From positions 186,001 through 250,000 of the forward strand of contig NZ_SPEY01000020.1 of assembly GCF_009360615.1 (NCBI RefSeq): a stretch of DNA of 64,000 bases, written 5' to 3'. Below the pieces are notes generated by a model. It saw only the letters and a list, made by a program, of their open reading frames with translations, ran no database searches and was not told where the DNA came from. The stretch is from Comamonas sp. Lineage in GTDB: Bacteria; Pseudomonadota; Gammaproteobacteria; Burkholderiales; Burkholderiaceae_C. A program made the position numbers and the translations under genes. Shown in pieces: positions 1 through 9,256 of the stretch; the stretch's first letter is position 1; each line of letters begins with the position of its first letter.

Positions 1-390
1 CGCGGACTTTTTCCGGCCCGCAAGAGGCCGGGATTGCGTAGGAGGGCCGCTTCCTGCGATGCCGGTGTATCCACGCAATGGGGCATTGGCAGACATGGAC
101 TTGGGTCATTCATGGATATGGCGTCTGTGCTTCTTCCTGTGTGTCGCCATTCTTGAGAAATCACGCAGCGGCGCGTGAATTCTGATCGAGAGCACTTTCT
201 GGCCGGAAGACCGTTTGCACGCCTACGTCACCTTCAAGCTCTCGAAGCGGTGGAGCGAGGGCAAGCGGCAAATCGAGTCGGTCCCTGGTGAGGGATTGCC
301 CGCTGCCTGCAGCAGCTCCCTGGTGCCGTTCGGACAAGCAGTGCGTCACAGCGCGAGCAGGCCGGCCCGGCCGGGCTTCGGTCAGGGTCG
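1..390. other. No convincing gene (window edge)
   Basis: Only short overlapping ORFs on both strands, none with a recognisable domain or good ribosome-binding site. A GC-rich inverted repeat (CCGGCC, 7-nt loop, GGCCGG) sits at about 11-31 but has no T-tract on the side expected of a terminator. The stretch lies downstream of the LysR gene that follows and may belong to the 3' region of a gene outside the window. Confidence 0.5.
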
Positions 391-1320
391 TCATGTCTCT
401 TTCGCCGAACTGGAGAAGCCGCTTCGCTGTACATGGCGGGCCAGGAAGTCAAGAAATATCCGGGTCTTGAGAGGCAGGTGCGTGCGGTGCGGGTAATAGG
501 CATAAAAGCCGGGAAAGCTCGCCCGATAAGGTTTCAGCACCTCGATCAGCTGGCCGGATTCGAAGGCGTCGCTCATGGATTCGCGCCAGCCGGTCATCAG
601 ACCGATGCCGTCGAGGGCCGCGCGCATGCCCGTCTCGCCATGGTTGACGGTCAGCGGGCCGTTCACGGCGCGCTCGCTCAGTTTTCCGCCGATATTGAAT
701 TCCCATTTGTAGACGGCGCCGCTGCTGCTCATGCGGTAGTTGATGCACTGATGCCGCTCCAGCTCGTCGGGGTGCTGCGGAGTGCCATGTGTCTGGAGGT
801 AGGCAGGGGATGCGCCGAAGCACATGGTCAGATCCTGCGTGAGCGGCATCGCCACCATATCGCCCTCCAGCGATTCGCCATTGCGGATACCGATGTCGAA
901 ACCTTCGCGCACGATGTCCACGAAGCCGTCGTCGTAGACCAGCTCGACATGGATGTGCGGATGGTGTGCAAAGAATTCCGCGAGCATGGGTTCGACCAGC
1001 ACCCTGCCGGCAGGGTGGGAGATGGTCAGGCGCAAGCTACCCCCTTCTACGCCGGCCTGGAGCTGAAGATCCTCGGTCGCCTCGCGCAAGTTGATGAGGG
1101 CCGGTGAAATACGCTCCAGATAGCTTCGTCCTGCCTCCGTCAGATTGACGCTGCGCGTGGTTCGATCGAACAGGCGGACATCCAGACGGGTTTCCAGCTT
1201 CTTGATGGTTTGGGACAGCGCAGCCGGCGTGACTCCCATGGCATGGGCCGCATAGGTCAGGCTGCGATGCTGGGCCACCTGCTCAAAGGCTGCCAGAGAG
1301 GCGAGAATTTCGGGCTTCAT
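391..1320 (-). CDS. LysR-family transcriptional regulator
   Basis: 309 aa, the normal LysR length. The N-terminal winged helix-turn-helix (about residues 3-62) contains the typical stretch AAHAMGVTPAALSQTIKKLE. The rest is a periplasmic-binding-protein-like effector domain (about 90-295), of the subgroup close to CrgA/AaeR-like regulators. It is divergent from the isoquinoline-oxidoreductase-like pair, with a 144-bp shared control region holding a TAAG-N5-CTTA palindrome, so it probably regulates that pair and itself. The effector is unknown; an aromatic or N-heterocyclic compound is an inference from the neighbours. Confidence 0.9.
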   Translation of the reverse strand: MKPEILASLAAFEQVAQHRSLTYAAHAMGVTPAALSQTIKKLETRLDVRLFDRTTRSVNLTEAGRSYLERISPALINLREATEDLQLQAGVEGGSLRLTISHPAGRVLVEPMLAEFFAHHPHIHVELVYDDGFVDIVREGFDIGIRNGESLEGDMVAMPLTQDLTMCFGASPAYLQTHGTPQHPDELERHQCINYRMSSSGAVYKWEFNIGGKLSERAVNGPLTVNHGETGMRAALDGIGLMTGWRESMSDAFESGQLIEVLKPYRASFPGFYAYYPHRTHLPLKTRIFLDFLARHVQRSGFSSSAKET

Positions 1321-1332
1321 GCGGTCTATTTT

Positions 1333-1345
1333 TAAGTAAAGCTTA
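1333..1345. promoter_or_regulatory. Candidate LysR operator (TAAG-N5-CTTA)
   Basis: Perfect dyad TAAG-TAAAG-CTTA 13 bp upstream of the LysR start, between the divergent LysR and iorA-like genes. It fits the T-N11-A LysR box. The same TAAG-N5-CTTA arms occur beside another LysR gene at 10121-10133. Confidence 0.5.
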
Positions 1346-1464
1346 ATAACATAGATAGATTGCGTGGCTTTTTCTTTTGCATTCTCTGGCGCACACTGCT
1401 CCTGCTTCGTGCCCCCATGCTGGTGCGGTAGTTCCCGTGTCGAAAAGTCCAGAAGAAAGCCCCC

Positions 1465-1929
1465 ATGCCTGTCAAATTCACTCTCAACGGCAAGCCCGTA
1501 TCGGCCGATGTGGATCCCTCAACGCCCATCCTCTGGACCTTGCGTGACACGCTGGGTATGACCGGAACCAAGTTTGGTTGCGGCATGGCCCTTTGCGGTG
1601 CATGCACCGTCCATCTGAACGGACAGGCCATACGATCGTGCATCACGCCCATCTCGGCAGCGCAGGGGCAGAAGATCAGCACCATCGAGGCGCAGGCTGC
1701 AGACAAGGTAGGCAAGGCTGTGGAGGATGCATGGGTGCGCCACGACGTGGCGCAATGCGGCTATTGCCAGAGTGGGCAGATCATGAGCGCCATCGCGTTG
1801 CTCAAGGGCAACCGCCGGCCCAGCGATGCCGATATCGATGCAGCCATGGCGGGCAATATCTGCCGCTGCGGAACCTATGCACGCATCCGTGCAGCCATCC
1901 ACGATGCGGCCAAAGACCTGTCGGCCTGA
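1465..1929 (+). CDS. iorA: (2Fe-2S) subunit of isoquinoline 1-oxidoreductase-type molybdenum hydroxylase
   Basis: 154 aa, the usual size of the small subunit. It carries both [2Fe-2S] centres. The plant-ferredoxin-like cluster uses Cys39, Cys44, Cys47 and Cys59. The second, four-helix cluster uses Cys98, Cys101, Cys133 and Cys135 (motifs QCGYC and NICRCG). It passes electrons from the molybdopterin subunit encoded 19 bp downstream. No FAD subunit is present, as in the IorAB class, where the acceptor is usually a cytochrome. The symbol is by family; the real substrate (an N-heterocycle or an aldehyde) cannot be read from the sequence. Confidence 0.85.
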   Translation: MPVKFTLNGKPVSADVDPSTPILWTLRDTLGMTGTKFGCGMALCGACTVHLNGQAIRSCITPISAAQGQKISTIEAQAADKVGKAVEDAWVRHDVAQCGYCQSGQIMSAIALLKGNRRPSDADIDAAMAGNICRCGTYARIRAAIHDAAKDLSA

Positions 1930-1948
1930 AGAAGAAGGAGTACATCCC

Positions 1949-4210
1949 ATGCCTGTTCCTCAGCATTTTTTTGCAGACCTGCCCCAAGGCCTGCGCACAC
2001 TTGCCGCTGCCACGCCGGATGCCGGACCGAAGCTCGAGCGACGCGAGTTTCTCAAGCTGGCGACGGCCTCGGGTTTTGCGCTGGGTATATTCCCCGCCGC
2101 TGCACCAGCCCAGACGGGGAGCGACGAGCAGGCGGCTGCCGGTGCGCTCAAACCCACACAGCAGCCCTCGGCTTTCGTGAAGATCGGGCGAGATGGTGAG
2201 GTCACGATCACGATCAATCGTCTGGAATTCGGCCAGGGCGTTCAAACAGGCCTGCCCATGGTGCTGGCCGAAGAGCTGGACGCCGATTGGTCCAAGGTGC
2301 AGGGCGTGCACGGCAATGCCGATCCCGCCTATGTGGACCCGGTCATGGGAATGCACTTGACGGGCGGCTCCACGGCCATCAAGAACTCCTATGCCCAGTA
2401 CCGGGAGCTGGGTGCGCGTACCCGCGCCATGCTGCTGGCCGCGGCGGCCAGGCGCTGGGGAGCGGACCCGCAGTCCTTGCGCACCCAGGCTGGGCAGGTG
2501 ATCGGCCCGAAGGGCAAGAAGCTGGCTTACGGCGAGCTGGCCGATGAAGCCATGAAGATGCCGGTTCCGCAGCATGTGGTGCTCAAGGACGCCAAGGACT
2601 TTCGCATCATCGGCCGGGCTACCGGCCGGCTTGATGCGCGTGCCAAGTCCAGCGGAAGGCAGTCCTACGGCATCGACATGCATCTGCCTGGAATGCTGAC
2701 AGCAGTGGTGGCGCATCCGCCGGTGTATGGCAGCAGGATCCAGTCAGTGGACGATGCGGCAGCCAAGGCCATCAAGGGCGTGCGCGCGGTACTGCGTGTG
2801 CCCAGTGTGTGGGGAGGCGAGCTGGTCGCCGTGCTGGCCGATGGCTATTGGCCTGCCAAGCAAGGACGCGATGCCTTGAAAGTCCAATGGGACAGCAGCG
2901 CGGTCGGCAAGGTCGATTCGGCTCGGCAGCTCGCTCAGTATCGCGACCTTGCCCGGCGGCCCGGTGCGCTGAAATTTGATGCCGATGTCTCGGCGCTTCG
3001 CGGTGCAGCGCACAGAATCAGTGCCGAGTATGTATTCCCCTATCTTGCCCACACTCCCATGGAGCCGCTGAATTGCACGGTCCGTGTGACAGGAGCGGGC
3101 AAGGACGCCAGGGTCGAGCTCTGGCTGGGTACGCAGGCTCCGGGCTGGGAAGTGGCAACGGCTGCGCGCGTGCTCGGTGTGGCACCGCAGAATGTCCGCG
3201 TCCATGTGCAGATGGCAGGCGGTGGCTTCGGGCGCCGTGCCAACCCGCGCAGCGACTATGTGGCCGAGGCCTGCGAGATTGCCAGGGCTGCCGGGGCGTC
3301 TGGCATTGACGCCCCGGTGCGCATGATCTGGAGCCGTGAGGACGATGTCAAAGGGGGCTATTACAGGCCCATGCATGTGCATCGCGCCGAAATAGGTTTC
3401 GACGAGACGGGGCGGGTGGTTGCCTGGGACCATGTGATCGTGGGCCAGTCGCTTGCCAAGGGCACGGCGTTTGAAGGTTTCATGCTCCAGAACGGCGTGG
3501 ATACCACCACGGTCGAAGGCATGAAGGAGCCGTATGAGCTGCCGATGCGGCTGTCGGTACATCATCCCGAACTCAATGCACCGGTGCTCTGGTGGCGTAG
3601 CGTGGGATCGACCCACACGGCCTATGTGATGGAGACCCTGATTGACGAGATTGCGCGGACAGTCAAGCAGGATCCTGTCGCATATCGGCTCCAGCAGTTT
3701 GGCGACCGGCATCCACGCCACAAGGCAGCGCTGCAGCTGGCGGTGGAAAAGTCGGGCTATGGAAAGCGGCAGCTGGCGCAGGGCAGGGCCTGGGGGGTGG
3801 CCGTGCATCAGTCCTTCGACTCGGTGGTGGCCTATGTGGTGGAGGCATCCGTGACTGAGGGCGTTCCCAAGTTGCACGCGGTCACCGCCGGCGTGCATTG
3901 CAATCTGGCGGTCAATCCTCGCAGCGTGGAGGCGCAGGTACAGGGTGGAGCCTTGATGGGCCTTGGCATGTGCCTGCCCGGTGCTGCGATCACCTTCAAG
4001 GATGGCCAGGTGGAGCAGGGCAATTTCAATGATTACACCGTGGCCCGCTTGACGGACATGCCTGCGATCGCCGTGCATATCGTGCCCAGTGCGGACGCCC
4101 CGACCGGCATGGGTGAACCAGGTGTGCCGCCGCTGGCACCGGCCTTTGCCAATGCGGTCGCCAGTCTGAGCGGACATACCCCACGAGAGCTTCCTTTCCC
4201 CAAAGTCTAG
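1949..4210 (+). CDS. iorB: Molybdopterin-binding subunit of isoquinoline 1-oxidoreductase-type hydroxylase
   Basis: 753 aa from the ATG at 1949, which has the good ribosome-binding site GAAGGAG; an upstream in-frame ATG would run into the preceding gene. A twin-arginine signal (ERREFLK at residues 30-36, then a short hydrophobic stretch ending APAQ) predicts folded export to the periplasm by Tat. The body is the xanthine dehydrogenase/aldehyde oxidase Mo-binding fold, with the glycine-rich motif QMAGGGFGRRAN and the late motif GMGEPGVPPLAPA, where the Glu is the expected catalytic base. It forms a heterodimer with the preceding iron-sulfur protein. It ends 22 bp from the convergent polB. Confidence 0.88.
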   Translation: MPVPQHFFADLPQGLRTLAAATPDAGPKLERREFLKLATASGFALGIFPAAAPAQTGSDEQAAAGALKPTQQPSAFVKIGRDGEVTITINRLEFGQGVQTGLPMVLAEELDADWSKVQGVHGNADPAYVDPVMGMHLTGGSTAIKNSYAQYRELGARTRAMLLAAAARRWGADPQSLRTQAGQVIGPKGKKLAYGELADEAMKMPVPQHVVLKDAKDFRIIGRATGRLDARAKSSGRQSYGIDMHLPGMLTAVVAHPPVYGSRIQSVDDAAAKAIKGVRAVLRVPSVWGGELVAVLADGYWPAKQGRDALKVQWDSSAVGKVDSARQLAQYRDLARRPGALKFDADVSALRGAAHRISAEYVFPYLAHTPMEPLNCTVRVTGAGKDARVELWLGTQAPGWEVATAARVLGVAPQNVRVHVQMAGGGFGRRANPRSDYVAEACEIARAAGASGIDAPVRMIWSREDDVKGGYYRPMHVHRAEIGFDETGRVVAWDHVIVGQSLAKGTAFEGFMLQNGVDTTTVEGMKEPYELPMRLSVHHPELNAPVLWWRSVGSTHTAYVMETLIDEIARTVKQDPVAYRLQQFGDRHPRHKAALQLAVEKSGYGKRQLAQGRAWGVAVHQSFDSVVAYVVEASVTEGVPKLHAVTAGVHCNLAVNPRSVEAQVQGGALMGLGMCLPGAAITFKDGQVEQGNFNDYTVARLTDMPAIAVHIVPSADAPTGMGEPGVPPLAPAFANAVASLSGHTPRELPFPKV

Positions 4211-4232
4211 ACACTCCAGGCCAGGGACTGCA

Positions 4233-6608
4233 TCATTCGAAGAGCTCCCGCTGAGAGGAGGTCAGGGTGGCGAAGTCCTCGCCGAGGGGGAACAGGATCG
4301 AGTCGGCGATCGGCTTGATCTGTTTCGCCAGATAGTGTTCGTAATCGATGCGCGAGCGGCGGATTTCCAGGGGCTCGGGGCCATTCCTGGTCATGAGGTA
4401 CTGGATCCAGCCCCCGTTCTGGTATTGCCGGGGCCTGCCCAGGCGGTCGTTGTACTCATCCGCGATGCGAGCGGCACGCACCTGCGGCGGCACGTTGCTC
4501 ACATAGGCATCCAGTCGGTGTCGCAGGCGCTTGCGGTAGATGAGCAGCTCATCCTTCCTGCCCTCCAGGGTCGCTCGGGCGTATTCGATGACGAACTCGC
4601 GGTAAGGGGCGGCCTGGAAGACGCGGGAGAGCAAGCCCTCCTGGAACTGTCTGGCCAGCGGCGTCCAGTCGCTGCGTGCCATCTCCAGACCTCGATAGAT
4701 CATCGTTTCCTTGCCCGCCAGGTCGATGCTCAGGCCGGCGTAGCGTTTCTTGCTGCCGACGTCCGATCCCCGGATGGTGGGCATGAAGAACTTCTTGTAG
4801 TGTGTGTCGAACTCGATTTCGAGAAAGCTCTCCAGGTCCTGCTCCTGTCTCAGGGTTTGCGTCCACCAGGCATTGATGTCTCTGGCCAGCTCCGCCGCGA
4901 CGGCGTGCGCCTCCTCGTTGGTATGGGGGCGCCTGAGCCAGATGAAAATGGAGTCCGTGTCCCCGTAGATGACTTCGTAGCCGCGTTGCTCGACCAGGTC
5001 GCGGGTGAGCTTCACCATCTCATGGCCGCGCAAGGTGATGGCCGAAATCAGCTTGGGATTGAAGAATCTGCACTCCGAAGCTCCCAGCACTCCCGCGAAC
5101 GAGTTCATCACCAGCTTGAGGGCCTGGGACAAGGGTTCGTTCTTGACGCGTTTGGCCTCGTCGCGGGCTTGCCACAGACGGGTCACGATTTCAGGCAGGC
5201 CATGCTTCTCGCGTGAGAACAGCGTGCCCAGGGGACCCTTGATGAGCCCCTGGGAGTCTTGGGCATGAGAGCCTTCGGCAAGCCCCACTGGATCCACGAG
5301 AAAGGTTCGAATGATGGAGGGATAGAGGCTTTTGTAGTCGAGCACCACCACGGAGTCATAGAAGCCGGGCTTGGAGTCCAGTACATAGCCGCCCGGTGAG
5401 GACTTGCCCTGGATATCGCCTACGTTGGGAGCCACATAGCCCAGGCGATGCATGCGCGGCAGATAGTGGTGGCTGAACGAGGCGATGGAGCCTCCGAAGT
5501 GATCGAGCTGAAGTCCCGTGGCATGGGCTCGTTCCATGGCAAACTGCAGCAGCTTCGCCTTTTCGAAGATGCGCAGCACGAGTTCGCAGTCCCGGAGGTT
5601 GTAGCTGGCGAGCGCAGGCTTGTCCTGCCGAAAGCGTCGCTCAATCTCTGCCATCTTGTCGTATTCGTTTCCGATCTCCTTTCCCTCGCCCAGGAGTTCC
5701 TGAGAGACATTCTCGAGGCTGAAGGAGGAAAAGCTCCAGACGGCGGCCCTGAGCGCCTCGATGCCATCGATCACCGCCCGGCCTGGCATGGGCGCGAAAA
5801 GATAGCCTTGCTTGCCCGGGTGTGCGCGCCATGCGATGGGCGTTCGCTCCCGCCCCAGCAGCAAAGGCATCGCGCAGTCGTCCGCCGTCTTTTGCAGCAC
5901 GCGCAGGTCGAACTGAATGACATTCCAGCCAACGATGACATCCGGGTCGTTGCGCGCAAACCAGTCATTGAGATGCCAGATCATCTCCTGGCGGCTGGAG
6001 CAGTACACGAGTGCAAAGCCCGTCGCCGGTTCATGCCCGCAAGCGGGCTGCCCGAGCATGAACACCACGCGCTCTGCCATGCCGTCCAGGGCAATGGAAT
6101 ACAGATCCTGGTGCTGGCTCGTCTCGATGTCCAGCGACACCACTTTGAGTGCGGGTCTGAAATCGGGTGCCGGGACCAGCCGGCAGTCCAGCAGCGCGGC
6201 ATTTTCGGTGCGGCCGCCGTGTACCGTGACGCCTGCAGTGATGAAGCGCTCCATCAGGTAGCGTTCATGGGGGCGCACGTCGGCCTCCAGAAGCGGGATG
6301 CCTTTGTGCTGGAGAGCGCGTTCAAGCCGCCTCAGTTGGCGGAAGTTTTTCGCATAGATGCCCAGAACCGGCTCTTGCTGAAAACTTCGTAGCGAGAGTT
6401 CGCGCAACGCGACTCCAGGCGTGGCTGAAAGCTGCGCATCCACTGCGGCTCTGTGCCGCGTCTCGACGAAGGCCACGGAGGTCTGAGCGGTCACAAGTAC
6501 CTTCAGCGGGCCGTCATCCGTGGCCAGCCAGTATTCAAGCTCGGCACCCGCCGGTGTGTCCCGCCAGTTGCGGGTAAGAATGAATCCCTGGCGTTCTGGA
6601 GATGACAC
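4233..6608 (-). CDS. polB: DNA polymerase II (family B)
   Basis: 791 aa, matching bacterial Pol II. The N-terminal domain is followed by a 3'-5' exonuclease with Exo I (SLDIETS, Asp160/Glu162), Exo II (GWNVIQFDL, Asp234) and Exo III (YNLRDCE, Asp340). The polymerase domain has motif A DYKSLYPSII (Asp424) and motif C YGDTDSIF (Asp550, Asp552). All catalytic carboxylates are present, so it should be an active proofreading polymerase for lesion bypass and fork restart. In enterobacteria polB is LexA-controlled; no clear LexA box was seen upstream here. It stands alone, convergent with the iorB-like gene. Confidence 0.95.
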   Translation of the reverse strand: MSSPERQGFILTRNWRDTPAGAELEYWLATDDGPLKVLVTAQTSVAFVETRHRAAVDAQLSATPGVALRELSLRSFQQEPVLGIYAKNFRQLRRLERALQHKGIPLLEADVRPHERYLMERFITAGVTVHGGRTENAALLDCRLVPAPDFRPALKVVSLDIETSQHQDLYSIALDGMAERVVFMLGQPACGHEPATGFALVYCSSRQEMIWHLNDWFARNDPDVIVGWNVIQFDLRVLQKTADDCAMPLLLGRERTPIAWRAHPGKQGYLFAPMPGRAVIDGIEALRAAVWSFSSFSLENVSQELLGEGKEIGNEYDKMAEIERRFRQDKPALASYNLRDCELVLRIFEKAKLLQFAMERAHATGLQLDHFGGSIASFSHHYLPRMHRLGYVAPNVGDIQGKSSPGGYVLDSKPGFYDSVVVLDYKSLYPSIIRTFLVDPVGLAEGSHAQDSQGLIKGPLGTLFSREKHGLPEIVTRLWQARDEAKRVKNEPLSQALKLVMNSFAGVLGASECRFFNPKLISAITLRGHEMVKLTRDLVEQRGYEVIYGDTDSIFIWLRRPHTNEEAHAVAAELARDINAWWTQTLRQEQDLESFLEIEFDTHYKKFFMPTIRGSDVGSKKRYAGLSIDLAGKETMIYRGLEMARSDWTPLARQFQEGLLSRVFQAAPYREFVIEYARATLEGRKDELLIYRKRLRHRLDAYVSNVPPQVRAARIADEYNDRLGRPRQYQNGGWIQYLMTRNGPEPLEIRRSRIDYEHYLAKQIKPIADSILFPLGEDFATLTSSQRELFE

Positions 6609-6909
6609 GAAAGGCGAAGTAAAGCGAAGATGACTGTCTTGAAACGGATCTCAAGGACCTGGCCGGATGCGGCGGCTTGAGCTTGCCGAGCAAGCCCTCT
6701 GTGATGCAGCGGCACTGGCGAAATGATACCCAGCATTCCGGGCCGGGTCTTCCAACAGCGCAGCCTTGGCCAGTGCAAGCCAGAGAGCCGTCCTGTGCCG
6801 AAAAGCCGACCATTGCTCCAGGGGCGACTGCGAAGCGGCCCCGCCGCGCACGCATGGCCGGAGCTGGTATCCGGAACATCGGCCTCCGCCCGGAGCTCGG
6901 GGGGCGCCG
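6609..6909. other. Intergenic stretch, nothing recognised
   Basis: About 300 bp between polB and the M20 hydrolase gene, both on the minus strand. It should hold the polB promoter. Only shadow ORFs are present and no repeat or clear hairpin was recognised. Confidence 0.5.
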
Positions 6910-8199
6910 TCAATCCATCTGTCCGTCCAGGTCCAGAAGGGTGGCGGCCAGCACCTGGGTGCCGGCCAGGACCTGCCCAGGGGACGCCCACTCCGCAGCG
7001 CTGTGACTGCGCCCCTCAAGACAGGGGATGAAGATCATTCCCGAGCATCCGGCTTGGGCAAGATACATGGCATCGTGGCCGGCTCCGCTCGGCATGCGCC
7101 GACAGCCCAGGCCCAGTCCACGCGCGGATCGCTCCACGGCCGCAGTGATCTCCGGTGCGCAGGGGACGGGGTCCACATGGGTGCGGTGCTCCACCCGCCA
7201 TAGCACACGCAGTCGTTCGATGGCCGGGCCACAGCGCCGCGCCAGCGTGTCCCAGAATTCCTGCAGCAAGGGGGCGTGGTTGCTGCGCACTTCCAGCATC
7301 AGGTCCACCCGGCCAGGCACGGTGTTGCTGGCGTTGGGCGAGACGTTCAAGCGACCAACCGTGGCAACGACGTAGTGAGTGGTGCTGCGGCTACACTGCA
7401 GCGCCAGGCGTTGGGCCTGGCGAATCACTATGGCCGCAGCCACGAGAGCATCGCTGCGTTCATGCATGGGCGTGGTCCCTGCATGATCGGGCCGGCCGTC
7501 GAAGAAGCACTGAGCGCGGCGTATGCCCACGATGTCGGTCACCGCACCGATGGCCAGGCCTTCACGCTCCAGCATGGGCCCTTGTTCGATATGCAGCTCT
7601 ACAAAGGCGGCAAAGCCTTGCTGGCGGCGGTCGGCTTCGGCCAGAGCCTCCGGGCGGGCACCCAGGCGTTGCAGGGCCTGGCCCAGGGTGTCGCCCTGGC
7701 CGTCGCTGGCGGCGAGCATGTCTGCGCCAAGCTGGCCGACCATCGCCCGACTTCCGACACAGGAGATGCCGTAGTCACTGGGCTCTTCGCAGAGGAAGTC
7801 GATCACCTCGAACGGGTGCTTCAGCGTGATGTCCGCCTCCTGAAGTGCATGTGCCACTTCAAGGCCCGCCAGCACCCCCAGAATGCCGTCGAAGCGTCCG
7901 CCGGCGTTCACCGTGTCGGTGTGCGAACCCGTGGCCAGGGGCTTGAGGTCATCGCAGCGGCCCGGGCGTCGACCGATGAGGTTGCCGGCCGCATCCAGGC
8001 GGACCTGCAGGCCTGCGGCCTCGAACGCTTCGCGTAACCAGGTTCGTGCGGCCGTGTACTCGGGACTGAAGGCACGGCGGGTCCAGGGTATATCGGGGCG
8101 GGTGAATCCGGCGAGCTCTTCAAGTCGACGCCACAGGCGGTCGCCGTCAATCGGCAGCAGGGCCGGGGATGGGCGGGAGGAGGTAGATACATTCTGCAT
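6910..8199 (-). CDS. M20 family N-carbamoyl-amino-acid hydrolase / allantoate amidohydrolase-type enzyme
   Basis: 429 aa from the ATG at 8199. A longer in-frame start at 8253 would overlap the divergent LysR gene. The zinc-dependent M20/hydantoinase-carbamoylase signature is complete: GSHTDTV, the GGRFDGILGV aspartate, the EEPSDYGISCVGS glutamates, HIEQGPMLE, and a C-terminal GAGHDAM histidine. The family hydrolyses N-carbamoyl or ureido groups (L-carbamoylases, allantoate amidohydrolase, beta-ureidopropionase). The substrate cannot be chosen from sequence. The divergent LysR gene 42 bp away is the likely regulator. Confidence 0.88.
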   Translation of the reverse strand: MQNVSTSSRPSPALLPIDGDRLWRRLEELAGFTRPDIPWTRRAFSPEYTAARTWLREAFEAAGLQVRLDAAGNLIGRRPGRCDDLKPLATGSHTDTVNAGGRFDGILGVLAGLEVAHALQEADITLKHPFEVIDFLCEEPSDYGISCVGSRAMVGQLGADMLAASDGQGDTLGQALQRLGARPEALAEADRRQQGFAAFVELHIEQGPMLEREGLAIGAVTDIVGIRRAQCFFDGRPDHAGTTPMHERSDALVAAAIVIRQAQRLALQCSRSTTHYVVATVGRLNVSPNASNTVPGRVDLMLEVRSNHAPLLQEFWDTLARRCGPAIERLRVLWRVEHRTHVDPVPCAPEITAAVERSARGLGLGCRRMPSGAGHDAMYLAQAGCSGMIFIPCLEGRSHSAAEWASPGQVLAGTQVLAATLLDLDGQMD

Positions 8200-8241
8200 G
8201 GAGTAATCTTCGCCGGGTATTGACCCACAAGGAATCTTTGG

Positions 8242-9225
8242 ATGTTTATGCAAGGTATTAGTGAAACTTTGGCCAATGCCCCAGGCCTGACCTTGCTGAG
8301 AAGCTTTTGCCTGGTCGTGCAGGAGCGCAGCTTTTCACAGGCAGCGGAGCTGTTGCAGCTATCCCAGCCGGCGGTCAGCCTGCAGGTGCGACAACTGGAG
8401 CGCCAGCTCGGCACACGCCTCATAGAGCGCGTGGGGCGGCGTGCCGTTCCGACGGCGGCGGGGCAGACCTTGCTTGAGCAGCTGCCAGCGGTGACCGTGG
8501 CGCTGGAAGGTCTGGCACATGCGATGAGTGCGCATATTCGAGAGGTGAACGGACAGGTGCGTATCGGAACGGGCCTGACAGTGTGCCTCTACCTGTTGCC
8601 CGCCGTGCTGCGCCAGATACGGATCCGCCATCCAGGCATCGATATTGTGGTGGTCACGGGCAATACCGACGAGTGCCTGAAGCGCGTGGAGGACAACAGT
8701 CTGGATCTGGCTCTGGTGACTCTGCCAGTCAATCGTCGTGCCTTGCTGGCGACGCCCGTGCTGCACGATGAACTGGTCGCCGTAGCCCGCCCGGACATGC
8801 TGACGTCGAGTGATGCGGTTGCTGCCCGAGAGCTGAGCACCCTGCCTCTGCTTGCCCTGCAGAAGTCAGCCAGTACGCGCGGCGTGGTCGATGCCTGGCT
8901 GCGCCGTGCCGGTGACGTCCCGCATCCCCAGATGGAGCTGGACAGTGTCGAGGCGCTCAAGGAGATGGCCGCCATCGGCTTGGGCTATGCCGTGGTTCCG
9001 CGAATGGCCATGCAAGGCCGAGGAGCTCGGGATGACCTGGTCTCGTGCCCTCTGACGCCCAGGTTGGAGCGAACGCTGGCCATGGTGTTGCGCAAGGACA
9101 AGCCCCTGAGCCGTCCCCTGTCGTTGGTTTGCCAGAGCATCCAGGAGCACTGTGCCGCGTGGGCGAAGCAGGCAAAGGGCTCCAGCGCTTTCGCAACGAG
9201 CCCGAGCCCATGCAGCGTCGCTTGA
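8242..9225 (+). CDS. LysR-family transcriptional regulator
   Basis: 327 aa (325 if the second ATG at 8248 is used); the ribosome-binding site AAGGA precedes it. The N-terminal helix-turn-helix is around residues 15-75 (SFSQAAELLQLSQPAVSLQ); the rest is a substrate-binding effector domain resembling the CysB/Cbl/NAC-like group. It is divergent from the carbamoylase-type gene and probably controls it. It ends 31 bp before the 3' end of a third LysR gene on the opposite strand. Confidence 0.9.
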   Translation: MFMQGISETLANAPGLTLLRSFCLVVQERSFSQAAELLQLSQPAVSLQVRQLERQLGTRLIERVGRRAVPTAAGQTLLEQLPAVTVALEGLAHAMSAHIREVNGQVRIGTGLTVCLYLLPAVLRQIRIRHPGIDIVVVTGNTDECLKRVEDNSLDLALVTLPVNRRALLATPVLHDELVAVARPDMLTSSDAVAARELSTLPLLALQKSASTRGVVDAWLRRAGDVPHPQMELDSVEALKEMAAIGLGYAVVPRMAMQGRGARDDLVSCPLTPRLERTLAMVLRKDKPLSRPLSLVCQSIQEHCAAWAKQAKGSSAFATSPSPCSVA

Positions 9226-9256
9226 CGGAGCTGCAGAGCGAGGCTCAAGGCGGGGA

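Noticed and set aside
2744-4177. 477-codon minus-strand ORF opposite the iorB-like gene
   Set aside because: Shadow frame; no domain, and the plus-strand gene has full family motifs.
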